Shown here: positions 54,694 to 63,810 of the stretch, one piece after another
How the letters are laid out: each line of letters opens with the position of its first letter
How positions within the stretch are numbered: the first letter of the stretch is position 1
From: Roseomonas sp. E05
Lineage (GTDB): Bacteria; Pseudomonadota; Alphaproteobacteria; Acetobacterales; Acetobacteraceae
DNA: 64,000 nt
Direction: 5' to 3'
Assembly (NCBI RefSeq): GCF_030063475.1
Contig: NZ_JASIRT010000013.1
Coordinates: 62,001 to 126,000 of the forward strand
Notes under the pieces: generated by a model
Database searches by the model: none
The model's input: the letters and a program-made list of their open reading frames with translations, nothing else
Told to the model about the DNA's origin: nothing
Made by a program: the position numbers and the translations under genes

Positions 54694-55323
54694 TTGCCTG
54701 CCACGGATCCCAATCTCGCCCGCCGCAACCGCCGTGTCGGCCTGATCGCCGCCACCATGGTGGGCGGCATGCTGGGCCTCTCCTTCGCCGCGGTGCCGCT
54801 CTACTCGGTGTTCTGCGCCGTCACCGGCTATGGCGGCACGCCGCAGATCGGCGGCGTGGCGCCCGGCGCCGGCGAGCGGGTTGTCACCGTCCGCTTCAAC
54901 GCCAATACCCATCCGGGCCTGCCCTGGAACTTCCAGCCCGGCCAGAACAAGATGGAGGTGAAGGTCGGGCAGGAGGCATTGGCCTTCTACACCGCCGCCA
55001 GTGTCGGCAGCACGCCCAGCACCGGCATCGCCACCTACAACGTCACGCCCGAGATCGTCGGTCCGTATTTCCACAAGGTGCAGTGCTTCTGCTTCGACCA
55101 GCAGACGCTGCAGCCCGGGCAGAAGGCCGAGATGCCGATCTCCTTCTGGGTGGACCCCAAGATCGCGGACGATCCCTCCGCTCGCGAGGTGCGCACCATC
55201 ACGCTGAGCTACACCTTCTTCCGCACCCTGGAGGATGCCGAGCGCGCCGGCGCGCTGAGCAAGGCGGGCCCGCATGTCGGCAAGCAGCGCGACGCCTCCC
55301 TGGCGCCGCCGGCGGCACGGTGA
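54694..55323 (+). CDS. ctaG: Cytochrome c oxidase assembly protein CtaG (Cox11)
   Basis: A 209-residue membrane-anchored copper chaperone for CuB. One helix (GLIAATMVGGMLGLSFAAVP) precedes PLYSVFCAVTGYGGTPQ; the periplasmic domain has the copper-binding CFCF in KVQCFCFDQQTL, and MPISFWVDPKI follows. Start is TTG 54694 with GGGGAG 8 bases upstream; no ATG sits before the helix. The final segment (ISLSYTFF-type, here ITLSYTFFRTL) is conserved. Confidence 0.93.
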   Translation: MPATDPNLARRNRRVGLIAATMVGGMLGLSFAAVPLYSVFCAVTGYGGTPQIGGVAPGAGERVVTVRFNANTHPGLPWNFQPGQNKMEVKVGQEALAFYTAASVGSTPSTGIATYNVTPEIVGPYFHKVQCFCFDQQTLQPGQKAEMPISFWVDPKIADDPSAREVRTITLSYTFFRTLEDAERAGALSKAGPHVGKQRDASLAPPAAR

Positions 55324-55439
55324 GAGGCTTGATCCAGGCCGCGTTTTGAGGATTGATGAGACGCGTGTAACGAGGTGCAACGTCGCCGGTTCCGGCCGGT
55401 TCCGTGGCTGTATTCGAGTCCCCTGAGTCAGGAAGTCAC

Positions 55440-56291
55440 ATGGCCAGCAGCAACATGACGGTGGATGCGGAAGCGCCCCCCCTCCACAAGCATCCCTACC
55501 ACCTGGTTGATCCCAGCCCCTGGCCGCTGGTTGCCTCTTTCGCCGCGGGGCTGATGCTGTTCGGCATCATTCTCTGGGCGCGGGAGGGTGTGCACTGGGC
55601 CTTCACCCTCGGGCTGCTCGGCGTCCTGGCCTCGATGTTCTTCTGGTTCCGGGACGTGGTGCGTGAGGCGCGCACCCCAGGTGTTCACACGCCGGTGGTG
55701 CGCATCGGCATGCGCTACGGCATGGCGCTGTTCATCGCTTCCGAGGTGATGTTCTTCGTCGCCTTCTTCTGGGCCTATTTCCACTTCGCGCTTTATCCGG
55801 AGCATGTTTCGGGCGCGGCGAAGGCGGTCTGGCCGCCGGAGGGCATCCACACCTTCGACCCCTTCCACCTGCCGCTGCTGAACACGCTGATCCTGCTGCT
55901 CTCCGGCTGCACCGTCACCTGGGCGCACCATGCACTGCTGGAGAATGACCGCAAGGGAATGCTGCTCGGCCTCGGCCTGACCGTGCTGCTCGGCCTGACC
56001 TTCACCTCCTTCCAGGCGCTGGAGTATTCCGAAGCCCCCTTCGCCTTCTCGGGCGGCGGCATCTATCCCTCGGTCTTCTTCCTCGCCACCGGCTTCCACG
56101 GCTTCCACGTCATCGTCGGCACCATCTTCCTGGCGGTGTGCTGGTTTCGCGCCCGCGCCGGGCAGTTCACGCCGCAGCGCCATTTCGGCTTCGAGGCGGC
56201 GGCCTGGTACTGGCACTTCGTGGACGTGGTCTGGCTGTTCCTCTTCGTCTTCATCTACGTCTTCGGTGCCGGCGCCATCGCCGAGCACTGA
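55440..56291 (+). CDS. coxC: Cytochrome c oxidase subunit III
   Basis: A 283-residue seven-helix subunit. Features: HKHPYHLVDPSPWPLVASFAA at the start, FFWFRDVVREARTPGVHTPVV, GMALFIASEVMFFVAFFWAYFH (conserved Glu), TWAHHALLENDRKG, and FHGFHVIVGTIFLAVCW with YWHFVDVVWLFLFVFIY. ATG 55440 has AGGAAG upstream; a GTG start at 55404 is in frame but less likely. Lies 116 bases after ctaG. Confidence 0.95.
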   Translation: MASSNMTVDAEAPPLHKHPYHLVDPSPWPLVASFAAGLMLFGIILWAREGVHWAFTLGLLGVLASMFFWFRDVVREARTPGVHTPVVRIGMRYGMALFIASEVMFFVAFFWAYFHFALYPEHVSGAAKAVWPPEGIHTFDPFHLPLLNTLILLLSGCTVTWAHHALLENDRKGMLLGLGLTVLLGLTFTSFQALEYSEAPFAFSGGGIYPSVFFLATGFHGFHVIVGTIFLAVCWFRARAGQFTPQRHFGFEAAAWYWHFVDVVWLFLFVFIYVFGAGAIAEH

Positions 56292-56447
56292 CCGGGCCGC
56301 GGCCTCGCCTTGCGGGCGGGGCCGCTCCACGTATCCCGGCGGCCGGCCGGGTCACTCCGGCCCTCATTCACTTCCCGCATCGCCACGCCGGTCCCGCTTC
56401 CGCTCCGCGCGCTGCGCCGGGCGCTGGCTGCGGCTGGAGCCCCTTCC

Positions 56448-57140
56448 TTGAAACGCTGGCGCCGCCTCGTCCTCCCCCTGCTGGCCACCTTGCCGCTGCT
56501 GGCCATCCTGATCGGCCTCGGCACCTGGCAGATGCAGCGGCTGCACTGGAAAACCGCTCTCCTGGCCCATCTGGCGGCCGCCCAGGCCGGGCCGGCACAG
56601 CCGCTCTCCGCCGATCCAGAGCCCTGGACGAAGGCCTTCGCCACCGGCCGGTTGCTGAACGACCGGGAGGCGCTGCTCGGGCTGGAGGTGCGCAACAACG
56701 TGCTCGGCGCGCATCTCCTGGTGCCGATGCTGCGGGAGGCCGGGCCGCCGCTGCTCATCAACCGCGGCTGGGTGCCGCTGGAGCGGAGCACGCGCCTCAG
56801 CCGGCCGGAGGGCGAGGTTCGGGTGGAGGGCTATGTCCGCCCTGGCGAATCGGCCGGCATGTTCAGCGCCACCGACGATCCGGCGGGCCGCCGCTTCTAT
56901 ACGCTCGATCCCGCCGTCATCGGCCCGGCCCTCGGCCTGCCGGAGGTCGCGCCTTTCGTGCTGGTGGCGCTGGCGCCGCCCGGCTTGCCACCCGATGCGC
57001 TGCCGCAGCCGGCGCGGAACTTTCCGCAGCCGCCGAACAACCATCTTGGCTATGTCGTCACCTGGTACGGGCTGGCGCTGGCGCTTGTCGGCGTCTTTGC
57101 CACCTGGGCCCATCGCCGCCTCAAGGAGCCTGAAGCATGA
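56448..57140 (+). CDS. SURF1 family cytochrome oxidase assembly protein
   Basis: A 230-residue protein with an N-terminal helix (LVLPLLATLPLLAILIGLGTWQMQRLHWK) and a C-terminal helix (YVVTWYGLALALVGVFATWA), as in SURF1/Shy1, which helps place heme A in subunit I. FATGRLLNDREALLGLEVRN, LLINRGWVPLE and NNHLGYVVTW are family motifs. TTG 56448 is chosen since GGAG lies 9 bases before and the length fits; an in-frame start at 56310 is possible. The stop overlaps the M32 start (ATGA). Confidence 0.88.
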   Translation: MKRWRRLVLPLLATLPLLAILIGLGTWQMQRLHWKTALLAHLAAAQAGPAQPLSADPEPWTKAFATGRLLNDREALLGLEVRNNVLGAHLLVPMLREAGPPLLINRGWVPLERSTRLSRPEGEVRVEGYVRPGESAGMFSATDDPAGRRFYTLDPAVIGPALGLPEVAPFVLVALAPPGLPPDALPQPARNFPQPPNNHLGYVVTWYGLALALVGVFATWAHRRLKEPEA

Positions 57141-58627
57141 GCGCTTCCGCCCACGCCGCCTATGCGCGCCTGAAGGCCCGCTTCGCCCGCATCGCCATCC
57201 TGGGCGAGGCCCAGGCCATGCTGCACTGGGACGCGGCGGCGGTGATGCCGCCGGGCGGCGCCGCCGCACGGGGTGAGCAACTGGCGACGCTGAGCGGGCT
57301 GGCGCATGAGCTGATGACCGCGCCGGAGATGGCCGCCGACCTCGCTGAGGCGGAGATCGGCGGCGAATGGGAGGGCGCCAATCTCGCGCTGATGCGCCAT
57401 GCCCATGCCCGCGCCATCGCGCTGCCGACCGAGCTGGTGGAAGCCTCCGCGCGCGCCAATGCCGCCTGCGAGACGGTGTGGCGGGAGGCCCGCGCGCAAT
57501 CCGACTTCCGCCGGGTGGCGCCCTATCTGGCCGAGGTCGTGCGGCTGCAGCGGGAGACGGCGGCGGCGCTCTCCGCGGCCACCGGCCTCGCGCCCTATGA
57601 CGCCCTGATGGAAGGCTATCAGCGCGGCATCGGCGCCGCCGATGTCGAGCCGATCTTCACGGCCTATGAGGCCTTTCTCGCCGAGGCCCTCCCGCGCGCC
57701 GAGGAGCGGCAGGCCCGGCAGCCCGCGCCGGTGCCGCCGCAGGGGCCCTTCGCCGTCGCCACGCAGCAGGCGCTGTGCCGCGAGATGTCCGCGCGGGCAG
57801 GGCTGGACTTCGAGCACGCCCGGTTGGACGAAAGCCTGCATCCCTTCTGCGGCGGCACGCCGACCGATGTGCGGATCACCACCCGCTACACGCCGGACTC
57901 CTTCGCCCAGGCGCTGCTCGGCGTGCTGCACGAGACCGGCCACGCGCTCTACGAGCGCGGCCTGCCCCCGGCCTACGCGCATCAGCCCGTGGGGGAGGCG
58001 GCGGGCATGGCGGCGCATGAGTCGCAGAGCCTGATCGTCGAGATGCAGGCCAGCCGCTCCGATCCCTTCCTGCGCTTTCTCGGCCCGAAGCTGCATGCGG
58101 CCTTCGGCGGCGAGGCCTCGGCCTACGCGCCGGAGAACCTGGCCCGGCTCTGGCGACGGGTGGAGCGCGGCTTCATCCGCACGGAAGCCGACGAGCTGAC
58201 CTATCCCGCCCATGTCATCCTGCGCTTCCGGCTGGAGCGCGCCCTGATCGGCGGCGACCTCGCCGTGGCCGACCTGCCCGGCGCCTGGAACGAGGGCTTC
58301 GCGCGGCTGCTCGGCCTGACCCCGCCGGATGATGCCCGCGGCTGCCTGCAGGACATCCATTGGCATGACGGCGCCTTCGGCTACTTCCCCTCCTATACGC
58401 TGGGGGCCATGGCGGCGGCGCAGCTCATGCGCGCGGCGCGCATCGCCGTGCCAGGGCTGAAGGCGGCGCTGGAGCAGGGTGAGCTGGCGCCACTCACCGG
58501 CTGGCTGCGGCAGCACGTGCATTCCCAGGGGTCGCGCCTCGGATTCCAGGATCTGATGCGTGCCGCTACCGGAAAGCCGCTCGACCCCGCCGACTTCACC
58601 GCGCACCTGACCGAACGCTATCTCTGA
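57137..58627 (+). CDS. M32 family carboxypeptidase (Taq-type)
   Basis: A 496-residue zinc carboxypeptidase. The active site is HETGH at residues 265-269 (LHETGHALYERGLP), with the third ligand Glu in MAAHESQSL. Other family blocks: MLHWDAAAVMPPGG, VRITTRYTPDSFAQALLGVL, EADELTYPAHVILRFRLE and DIHWHDGAFGYFPSYTLGAM. Broad peptide trimming in the cytosol is expected. It starts inside the surf1 stop, so it is co-translated with the cox operon though not part of the oxidase. Confidence 0.93.
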   Translation: MSASAHAAYARLKARFARIAILGEAQAMLHWDAAAVMPPGGAAARGEQLATLSGLAHELMTAPEMAADLAEAEIGGEWEGANLALMRHAHARAIALPTELVEASARANAACETVWREARAQSDFRRVAPYLAEVVRLQRETAAALSAATGLAPYDALMEGYQRGIGAADVEPIFTAYEAFLAEALPRAEERQARQPAPVPPQGPFAVATQQALCREMSARAGLDFEHARLDESLHPFCGGTPTDVRITTRYTPDSFAQALLGVLHETGHALYERGLPPAYAHQPVGEAAGMAAHESQSLIVEMQASRSDPFLRFLGPKLHAAFGGEASAYAPENLARLWRRVERGFIRTEADELTYPAHVILRFRLERALIGGDLAVADLPGAWNEGFARLLGLTPPDDARGCLQDIHWHDGAFGYFPSYTLGAMAAAQLMRAARIAVPGLKAALEQGELAPLTGWLRQHVHSQGSRLGFQDLMRAATGKPLDPADFTAHLTERYL

Positions 58628-58745
58628 CGCGGCGCGGCATGGCGCATCCTGGCTCCGGCGGGCCCGGGGAGGCAGCGGCCTCCCGGGACCCTGCGCGCGG
58701 TAGAAAGGGATGCCGGTCCGGGGGGTAGCGCCTCCCGTGAAACGA

Positions 58746-58784
58746 CTTGCATGGTGCAAGCCAGTAATGCTTGCATGATGCAAG
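58746..58784. promoter_or_regulatory. Two palindromic operators upstream of the HxlR gene
   Basis: CTTGCATGGTGCAAG (58746-58760) and CTTGCATGATGCAAG (58770-58784) are near-identical 15-bp palindromes 24 bases apart from centre to centre. They lie 21-59 bases before the HxlR start, a natural place for autorepression and control of the coupled MATE gene. The CTTGCAT/ATGCAAG half-site is AT-richer than its surroundings. Confidence 0.85.
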
Positions 58785-58804
58785 TCCAGTGAAAGGGACC
58801 GCCC

Positions 58805-59311
58805 ATGGTCCAGACCGATTTCTCGCTCATGCGCTGCCCGGTGGCGCGCTCGATGGCCGTGCTGGGGGAGCGCTGGGCCATCCTGGTGCTGCGCGAGTCC
58901 TTCTACGGCACCACCCGCTTCGAGGAATTTGAGCGGCATCTCGGCATCGCCCCTAACATCCTGAGCGCGCGGCTGGCCAAGCTGGTCGAGCACGGCCTGC
59001 TGGAGCGCGTGCCCGCCAGCGGCAAGGGCGCGCGCCACGAATACCGCCTCACCGGCAAGGGACGCGACTTCTTCCCCGCCTATGTCGCCCTGAAGCGCTG
59101 GGCCGACCGCTGGATGACCGACCCGGCCGGCCCGCCCGTGCTGCTGGTGGAGGCCGCGACCGGCGAGGAGGTGAGATCGCCGCCGCTGACCGGCGCCGGC
59201 GGCACGCCGCTCAACCCCGAGGATGTGCGCGTCCTGCCCGGCCCCGGCGCCGGAGAGCGGATGCGGCGGCGCTTCGGCGCCGCCATGGCGGAGGGCGGGG
59301 AGGATGCCTGA
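58805..59311 (+). CDS. HxlR family transcriptional regulator
   Basis: A 168-residue winged-helix regulator. Core: CPVARSMAVLGERWAILVLRESFYGTTRFEEFERHLGIAPNILSARLAKLVEHGLLER, HEYRLTGKGRDFFP. It has a single Cys near the N-terminus (MRCPVA), the usual redox or aldehyde-sensing Cys of HxlR. A 55-residue C-terminal extension (LLVEAATGEEVRSPPLTG and onward) is added. Strong start ATG 58805 directly after two palindromes. Its stop overlaps the MATE gene by 8 bases. Confidence 0.9.
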   Translation: MVQTDFSLMRCPVARSMAVLGERWAILVLRESFYGTTRFEEFERHLGIAPNILSARLAKLVEHGLLERVPASGKGARHEYRLTGKGRDFFPAYVALKRWADRWMTDPAGPPVLLVEAATGEEVRSPPLTGAGGTPLNPEDVRVLPGPGAGERMRRRFGAAMAEGGEDA

Positions 59312-60644
59312 GGCCATTGCCGCCGTCGCCCCGGCGCCGGCCTCCGCGCTGCTGCGCCGGATCCTGGCGCTGGCGGCGCCCACCAGCCTGGTCGCCCTGC
59401 TTCAGGTCGGGGCGCAGCTGGCAGAAACCTGGCTGGCCGCGCGGCAGGGCACGGCGGCGCTCGCCGGCTGGGCGGTGGTGCTGCCCTTCGCGCTGCTGCT
59501 GCAGCAGATGTCGGCTGGGGCGATGGGCGGCGGAGTGGTCGCGGCCATTGCCCGCGCGCTCGGTGCCGGCCGGCGGGAGGATGCCGCGGCGCTGGTGCTG
59601 CACGCGGTGCTGATCGCCGTCACGGCGGGCGGCGTCTTCGCCCTGGCGCTGGCCGGCTTCCCGCGCGCCGTGCTGGGCCTGATAGCGCCCTCTGCCGTGG
59701 AAGCCGGCGCGCCCTATGCGGCCTGGCTGTTCGGCGCGGGGGCGGTGCCGGCCTGGCTGGCCAATACCCTGGCCTCCGTGCTGCGCGGCGGTGGCAAGCA
59801 CGCGCTGGCGGCGCGGGTGCTGGCGCTCGCCTGGCTGGCCTACCCGCCGCTGGCCTGGGCGCTGGCCGAGCCGGCGGGCATGGGCCTGTCCGGCCTGGGC
59901 GCCGGTTTCGCGCTGGTCTTCTGGGCCGCCGCCCTGGCCATGGCGGCGGTGGTGCTGCGTGGCGGCGCCGGCTTCACGCCGACCCTGCGCGTGCGCCCGC
60001 AACTGGCGCTGTTCCGCCGCATCCTGTCGGTCGGGCTGGTCGCCTGCGCATTGGCCACCATTGCCAACCTGACGACCATCCTGGTGACGGCCCAACTCGC
60101 GCGGCATGGCGCGGCGGCGGTCGCGGCCTATGGCATCGCGGCGCGGCTGGAATTCCTCACCATTCCGCTCGCCTTCGGCGTCGGCTCGGCGCTGACGGCG
60201 CTGGTCGGGCGCGCCGCCGGGGCGGGGGACTGGACGGCTGCCCGGCGCACCGCCTGGACCGGCGGGCTGCTGGCGCTCGGCGTGGCCGGGTCGGCAGGCC
60301 TTGCGGTCGGACTGGCGCCGGGCGCCTTCGCCAACACCTTCACCACCGACCCGGCGGTGGCGGCCATCGCGGCGCGTGGCCTGTCCTATACCGGTCCCGC
60401 CTTCGGGGGCTTTGGGCTGGGCATGGCGCTCTATTTCGCGGCCATGGGGGCGGGGCGGATGCGCGGGCCGGTGCTGGCGGCGCTGGCGCGCATCGGGCTG
60501 GCGGTAGGGGGCGGCTGGCTGCTGGCGAACCCCCTGAGCCTTGGGCTGGACGGGCATTTCATCGGCGTCGCCCTCGGCATCACGGCCTATGGCCTGATCA
60601 CCGCCGCCTCGGTCCGGCCGGGCGTCTGGCCCGGGCGGGGATGA
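59304..60644 (+). CDS. MATE family efflux transporter
   Basis: A 446-residue twelve-helix exporter of the MATE family. Two related halves: LAAPTSLVALLQVGAQLAETWLA with GTAALAGWAVVLPFALLLQQMSAGAMGGGVVAAIARALGAG, and SVGLVACALATIANLTTILVTAQLARHGAAAVAAYGIAARLE with FGVGSALTALVGRAAGAG. It should expel cationic drugs or toxic metabolites in exchange for sodium or protons. ATG 59304 has GGGGAGG just before it and lies within the HxlR gene, so the two are coupled. Confidence 0.9.
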   Translation: MPEAIAAVAPAPASALLRRILALAAPTSLVALLQVGAQLAETWLAARQGTAALAGWAVVLPFALLLQQMSAGAMGGGVVAAIARALGAGRREDAAALVLHAVLIAVTAGGVFALALAGFPRAVLGLIAPSAVEAGAPYAAWLFGAGAVPAWLANTLASVLRGGGKHALAARVLALAWLAYPPLAWALAEPAGMGLSGLGAGFALVFWAAALAMAAVVLRGGAGFTPTLRVRPQLALFRRILSVGLVACALATIANLTTILVTAQLARHGAAAVAAYGIAARLEFLTIPLAFGVGSALTALVGRAAGAGDWTAARRTAWTGGLLALGVAGSAGLAVGLAPGAFANTFTTDPAVAAIAARGLSYTGPAFGGFGLGMALYFAAMGAGRMRGPVLAALARIGLAVGGGWLLANPLSLGLDGHFIGVALGITAYGLITAASVRPGVWPGRG

Positions 60645-60744
60645 GCAGCCCCGGCGCGCGAGGGGGGTGTTCCACGCCGAGCCTCGGCCTATCATGGCGG
60701 CATGGATGGCGCCCTGACTGGTGGGCGCCCTGGAAAAGGCCTCC

Positions 60745-62169
60745 ATGGACAACAGTGAAGAGATCTGGCGCCGCGTCGAGGCAAAGCGCCCGCGGTTTTC
60801 CGAACTCAGCGACCGCGTCTGGGCCACGCCCGAGCTGAACTATGCCGAGCACCGCTCCGCCGCCGCCCATGCCGAGGCGCTGGCGGCAGAGGGCTTCCGC
60901 GTCACCAGCGGCATCGCGGGCATTCCCACGGCGGTGATGGGCGAGGCGGGGGAGGAAGGGCCGGTCATCGCCATCCTCGGCGAGTATGACGCGCTGCCCG
61001 GCCTGAGCCAGGAGGCAGGCGTCGCCGAGCACCGGCCGGTCGAGAATGGCGGCAGCGGGCATGGCTGCGGCCACAACCTGCTGGGCGCGGCCTCGCTGCT
61101 GGCGGCTGCGGCGGTGAAGGACTGGCTGGCGGCGAAGGGCCTCAAGGGCCGCGTGCGCTACTACGGCTGCCCCGCCGAGGAAGGCGGCTCCGCAAAGGGC
61201 TTCATGGTGCGTGACGGCGCCTTCGACGACGTGGACATCGCCATCTGCTGGCACCCGGCGGCCTTCTCCGGCGTCAACAAGCCGCGCTCGCTGGCCTGCA
61301 TGGAGGTGGATTTCAGCTTCACCGGCCGCTCCAGCCACGCCGCCGCCGCGCCGCATCTCGGCCGCTCGGCGCTGGATGCCGTCGAGCTGATGAATGTCGG
61401 CGTCAACTACATGCGCGAGCACATGCCAAGCCACGCGCGCATCCATTACGCGCTGCAGGATGCCGGCGGCATCGCGCCGAACGTCGTGCAGGGCAAGGCG
61501 CGGGTGCGCTATCTCGTGCGCTCGCAGACCATGGCCGAGGTGCTGGCGCTGCTGGAACGCGTCCGCAAGGTCGCCCGGGGCGCCGCGCTGATGACCGAGA
61601 CCAGCGTCACCGACCGCGTGCTGAGCGCCGATGCCGAGCTGGTGGCCAATCCGCCGCTGGAGCAGGCGATGGAGGAGAACTTCCTCCGCCTCGGCCCGCC
61701 GCGGTTCGACGAGGCCGACAAGGACCTCGCCCGGCAGATGCAGGCGACCTTCACGCCGGACGAGATCGAGAGCGCCTATCGCCGTGCCGGGCTGGCGCCG
61801 ATCCCCGGTGAGGTGCTGGCCGAGCGGCTGGTGCCGCTCTCGGCGCCGGAGCCGGCCGGGGTGGGCTCCACCGATGTGGGCACGGTGAGCTGGAAGGTGC
61901 CGACGGTGCAGGCGCGTGGCGCCACCTACGCCATCGGCACGCCCGGGCACTCCTGGCAGCTCGTGGCGCAGGGCAAGGCGCCCGCGGCGCACAAGGGGCT
62001 GGAGCACGTGGCCAAGATCATGGCCGGCACCGCCGTGGACCTCTTCCAGGATCCCGAACTGGTGGCGCGCGCCAAGGCCGACCACGCCGCCCGCACCGCG
62101 GAGATGCCGGACGTCTTCCCGATCCCGAAGGACGTCCCGCCGCCGCTCGACATGGCCGCCGGCCACTGA
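60745..62169 (+). CDS. AbgB-like M20 family amidohydrolase (copy 2)
   Basis: A 474-residue paralogue of the gene at 2960. The two share long identical blocks: ILGEYDALPGLSQEAGVAEHRP, GHGCGHNLLGA, RVRYYGCPAEEGG, GRSSHAAAAPHLGRSALDA and NVGVNYMREHMPS. By eye about two thirds of residues agree. All metal-site residues are kept. ATG 60745 (MDNSEE) is aligned with the MQNTEE start of copy 1. It is followed after 20 bases by a binding-protein gene, so uptake and breakdown of one substrate may be linked here. Confidence 0.88.
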   Translation: MDNSEEIWRRVEAKRPRFSELSDRVWATPELNYAEHRSAAAHAEALAAEGFRVTSGIAGIPTAVMGEAGEEGPVIAILGEYDALPGLSQEAGVAEHRPVENGGSGHGCGHNLLGAASLLAAAAVKDWLAAKGLKGRVRYYGCPAEEGGSAKGFMVRDGAFDDVDIAICWHPAAFSGVNKPRSLACMEVDFSFTGRSSHAAAAPHLGRSALDAVELMNVGVNYMREHMPSHARIHYALQDAGGIAPNVVQGKARVRYLVRSQTMAEVLALLERVRKVARGAALMTETSVTDRVLSADAELVANPPLEQAMEENFLRLGPPRFDEADKDLARQMQATFTPDEIESAYRRAGLAPIPGEVLAERLVPLSAPEPAGVGSTDVGTVSWKVPTVQARGATYAIGTPGHSWQLVAQGKAPAAHKGLEHVAKIMAGTAVDLFQDPELVARAKADHAARTAEMPDVFPIPKDVPPPLDMAAGH

Positions 62170-62189
62170 CCCACGACGGACCCTGCTGC

Positions 62190-63779
62190 ATGACCACCTT
62201 CCGCAATGCCCTGACCCGCTTCGCCATGGCGCCGGCCCTGGCGGCCGCGCTGCTGGCAGGCACGGCATCCGCCGCCGAACTGCGCATCGGCCTGGCGGCG
62301 CCGGTGAGCACCATCGACCCGCATTTCGCCAATGCCACGCCGAATTCGGCCTTCGCGCGGCACATCTTCGAGGCGCTGGTGGCGCGCTCGCCGGATGGCC
62401 GGCCGGCGCCGGGCCTCGCCGTCTCCTGGACGGCGCTGGAGGACAACCTCTGGGAGTTCAAGCTCCGTCCCGACGTCAAATGGCATGACGGCACGCCCTT
62501 CACCGCCGATGACGTGATCTTCTCCTTCGGCCGCGTGCCCAACGTGCCGAACAACCCGGGCAGCTATGCCGGCAACCTCCGCAGCATCGCCAAGCTGGAG
62601 GCGGTGGACCCGCTGACGCTGCGCATCACCACCTCGGCGCCCAACCCGAACCTGCCGCTGGATCTCGGCGCCATCGCCATCGTCTCGCGCCATGCGGGCG
62701 AGGGGGCGACCACCGCCGACTACAACAGCGGCAAGGCAGCGATCGGCACCGGACCCTACCGTTTCGTCAGCTATGCCCCCGGCTCGACCCTCGCGGTGGA
62801 GCGCAACCCGGACTGGGGGGGCCAGAAGCAGGGCTGGGACAAGGTCAGCTTCCGCATCATCACCAATCCCGGCGCGCGGACGGCGGCGCTGCTTTCGGGC
62901 GATGTGGACCTGATCTCCTCGCCCTCCACCTCCGACCTGCCGCGGCTGCGGCAGGAGGCGGAGGTGCGTGTCTTCGAGCGGCAGGGCGCGCGCTCGCTGT
63001 TCCTCTCGCCCGACTTCAGCCGCAGCGGCGAGGAGCCTTTCCTCACTGACAATGACGGCAAGCCGCTGCCGAAGAACCCGCTGCTCGACCTGCGCGTGCG
63101 ACAGGCGCTTTCGCTGGCCATCAACCGGCAGGCGCTGGCGGAGCGGGTGCAGCAGGGCATGGCCGAGCCGACGGGGCAATGGATGCCGCCCGGCGCCTAT
63201 GGCTACAATCCCGCCATTCCGGTGCCGAAGCAGGACCTGGAGGCGGCGCGCCGCCTGCTGGCCGAGGCCGGCTACCCGCAGGGCTTCCACCTGACGCTGC
63301 ATTCCAGCGGCGACCGCTATCCCGGCGATGCGCAGACGGCGCAGGCGGTGGCGCAGATGTGGACGCGCATCGGCGTCGCCACCACGGTCGAGACGCTGCC
63401 CTTCGCCACCTGGCTCAGCCGGCTGTCGAAGCAGGAGTTCTCGATGGTGCAGAACAGCTGGGGCAGCTCCTCGGGCGAGGCCGGCAGCGCGCTGCTGAAC
63501 ATCGTCCACAGCTACGACCACGACAAGCGCATGGGCGCCAGCAATGACACGCGCTACGTCAACCCGGCGCTCGACAAGCAGATCGAGGAGGCGCTTTCCA
63601 CCATGGACCCGGCATTGCGCGAGAAGCGCCTCGCCGCCGCCGTGGAAGTGGCCGTCAAGGACCTGCCGCTGATCCCGATGATTCTCTACAAGAATGCCTG
63701 GGCCGTGCGGCGCCCGCTGACCTACGAGGCGCGGATGGACGAGCAGACCCTCGCCATGGGCGTCGGCCGCGAGAATTGA
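62190..63779 (+). CDS. ABC transporter substrate-binding protein, family 5 (oligopeptide/nickel type)
   Basis: A 529-residue exported binding protein. Signal peptide ends at TASA before AELRIG. Family features: LRIGLAAPVSTIDPHFANATP, EALVARSPDGRPAPGLAVSW, WEFKLRPDVKWHDGTPFTADDV, KAAIGTGPYRFVSYAPGS, VRQALSLAINRQAL and ARRLLAEAGYPQGFHL. No permease or ATPase genes follow; the next gene is on the other strand. It may serve a transporter encoded elsewhere. Ligand could be a peptide or an N-acyl compound linked to the hydrolase. Confidence 0.92.
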   Translation: MTTFRNALTRFAMAPALAAALLAGTASAAELRIGLAAPVSTIDPHFANATPNSAFARHIFEALVARSPDGRPAPGLAVSWTALEDNLWEFKLRPDVKWHDGTPFTADDVIFSFGRVPNVPNNPGSYAGNLRSIAKLEAVDPLTLRITTSAPNPNLPLDLGAIAIVSRHAGEGATTADYNSGKAAIGTGPYRFVSYAPGSTLAVERNPDWGGQKQGWDKVSFRIITNPGARTAALLSGDVDLISSPSTSDLPRLRQEAEVRVFERQGARSLFLSPDFSRSGEEPFLTDNDGKPLPKNPLLDLRVRQALSLAINRQALAERVQQGMAEPTGQWMPPGAYGYNPAIPVPKQDLEAARRLLAEAGYPQGFHLTLHSSGDRYPGDAQTAQAVAQMWTRIGVATTVETLPFATWLSRLSKQEFSMVQNSWGSSSGEAGSALLNIVHSYDHDKRMGASNDTRYVNPALDKQIEEALSTMDPALREKRLAAAVEVAVKDLPLIPMILYKNAWAVRRPLTYEARMDEQTLAMGVGREN

Positions 63780-63784
63780 CGGAA

Positions 63785-63802
63785 GACGGGGCTCTCCCCG
63801 TC
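63785..63802 (+). terminator. Small hairpin after the binding-protein gene
   Basis: GACGGGG (63785-63791) and CCCCGTC (63796-63802), loop CTCT. Just upstream of the repeated terminator element. Confidence 0.5.
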
Positions 63803-63810
63803 CAGACTGG

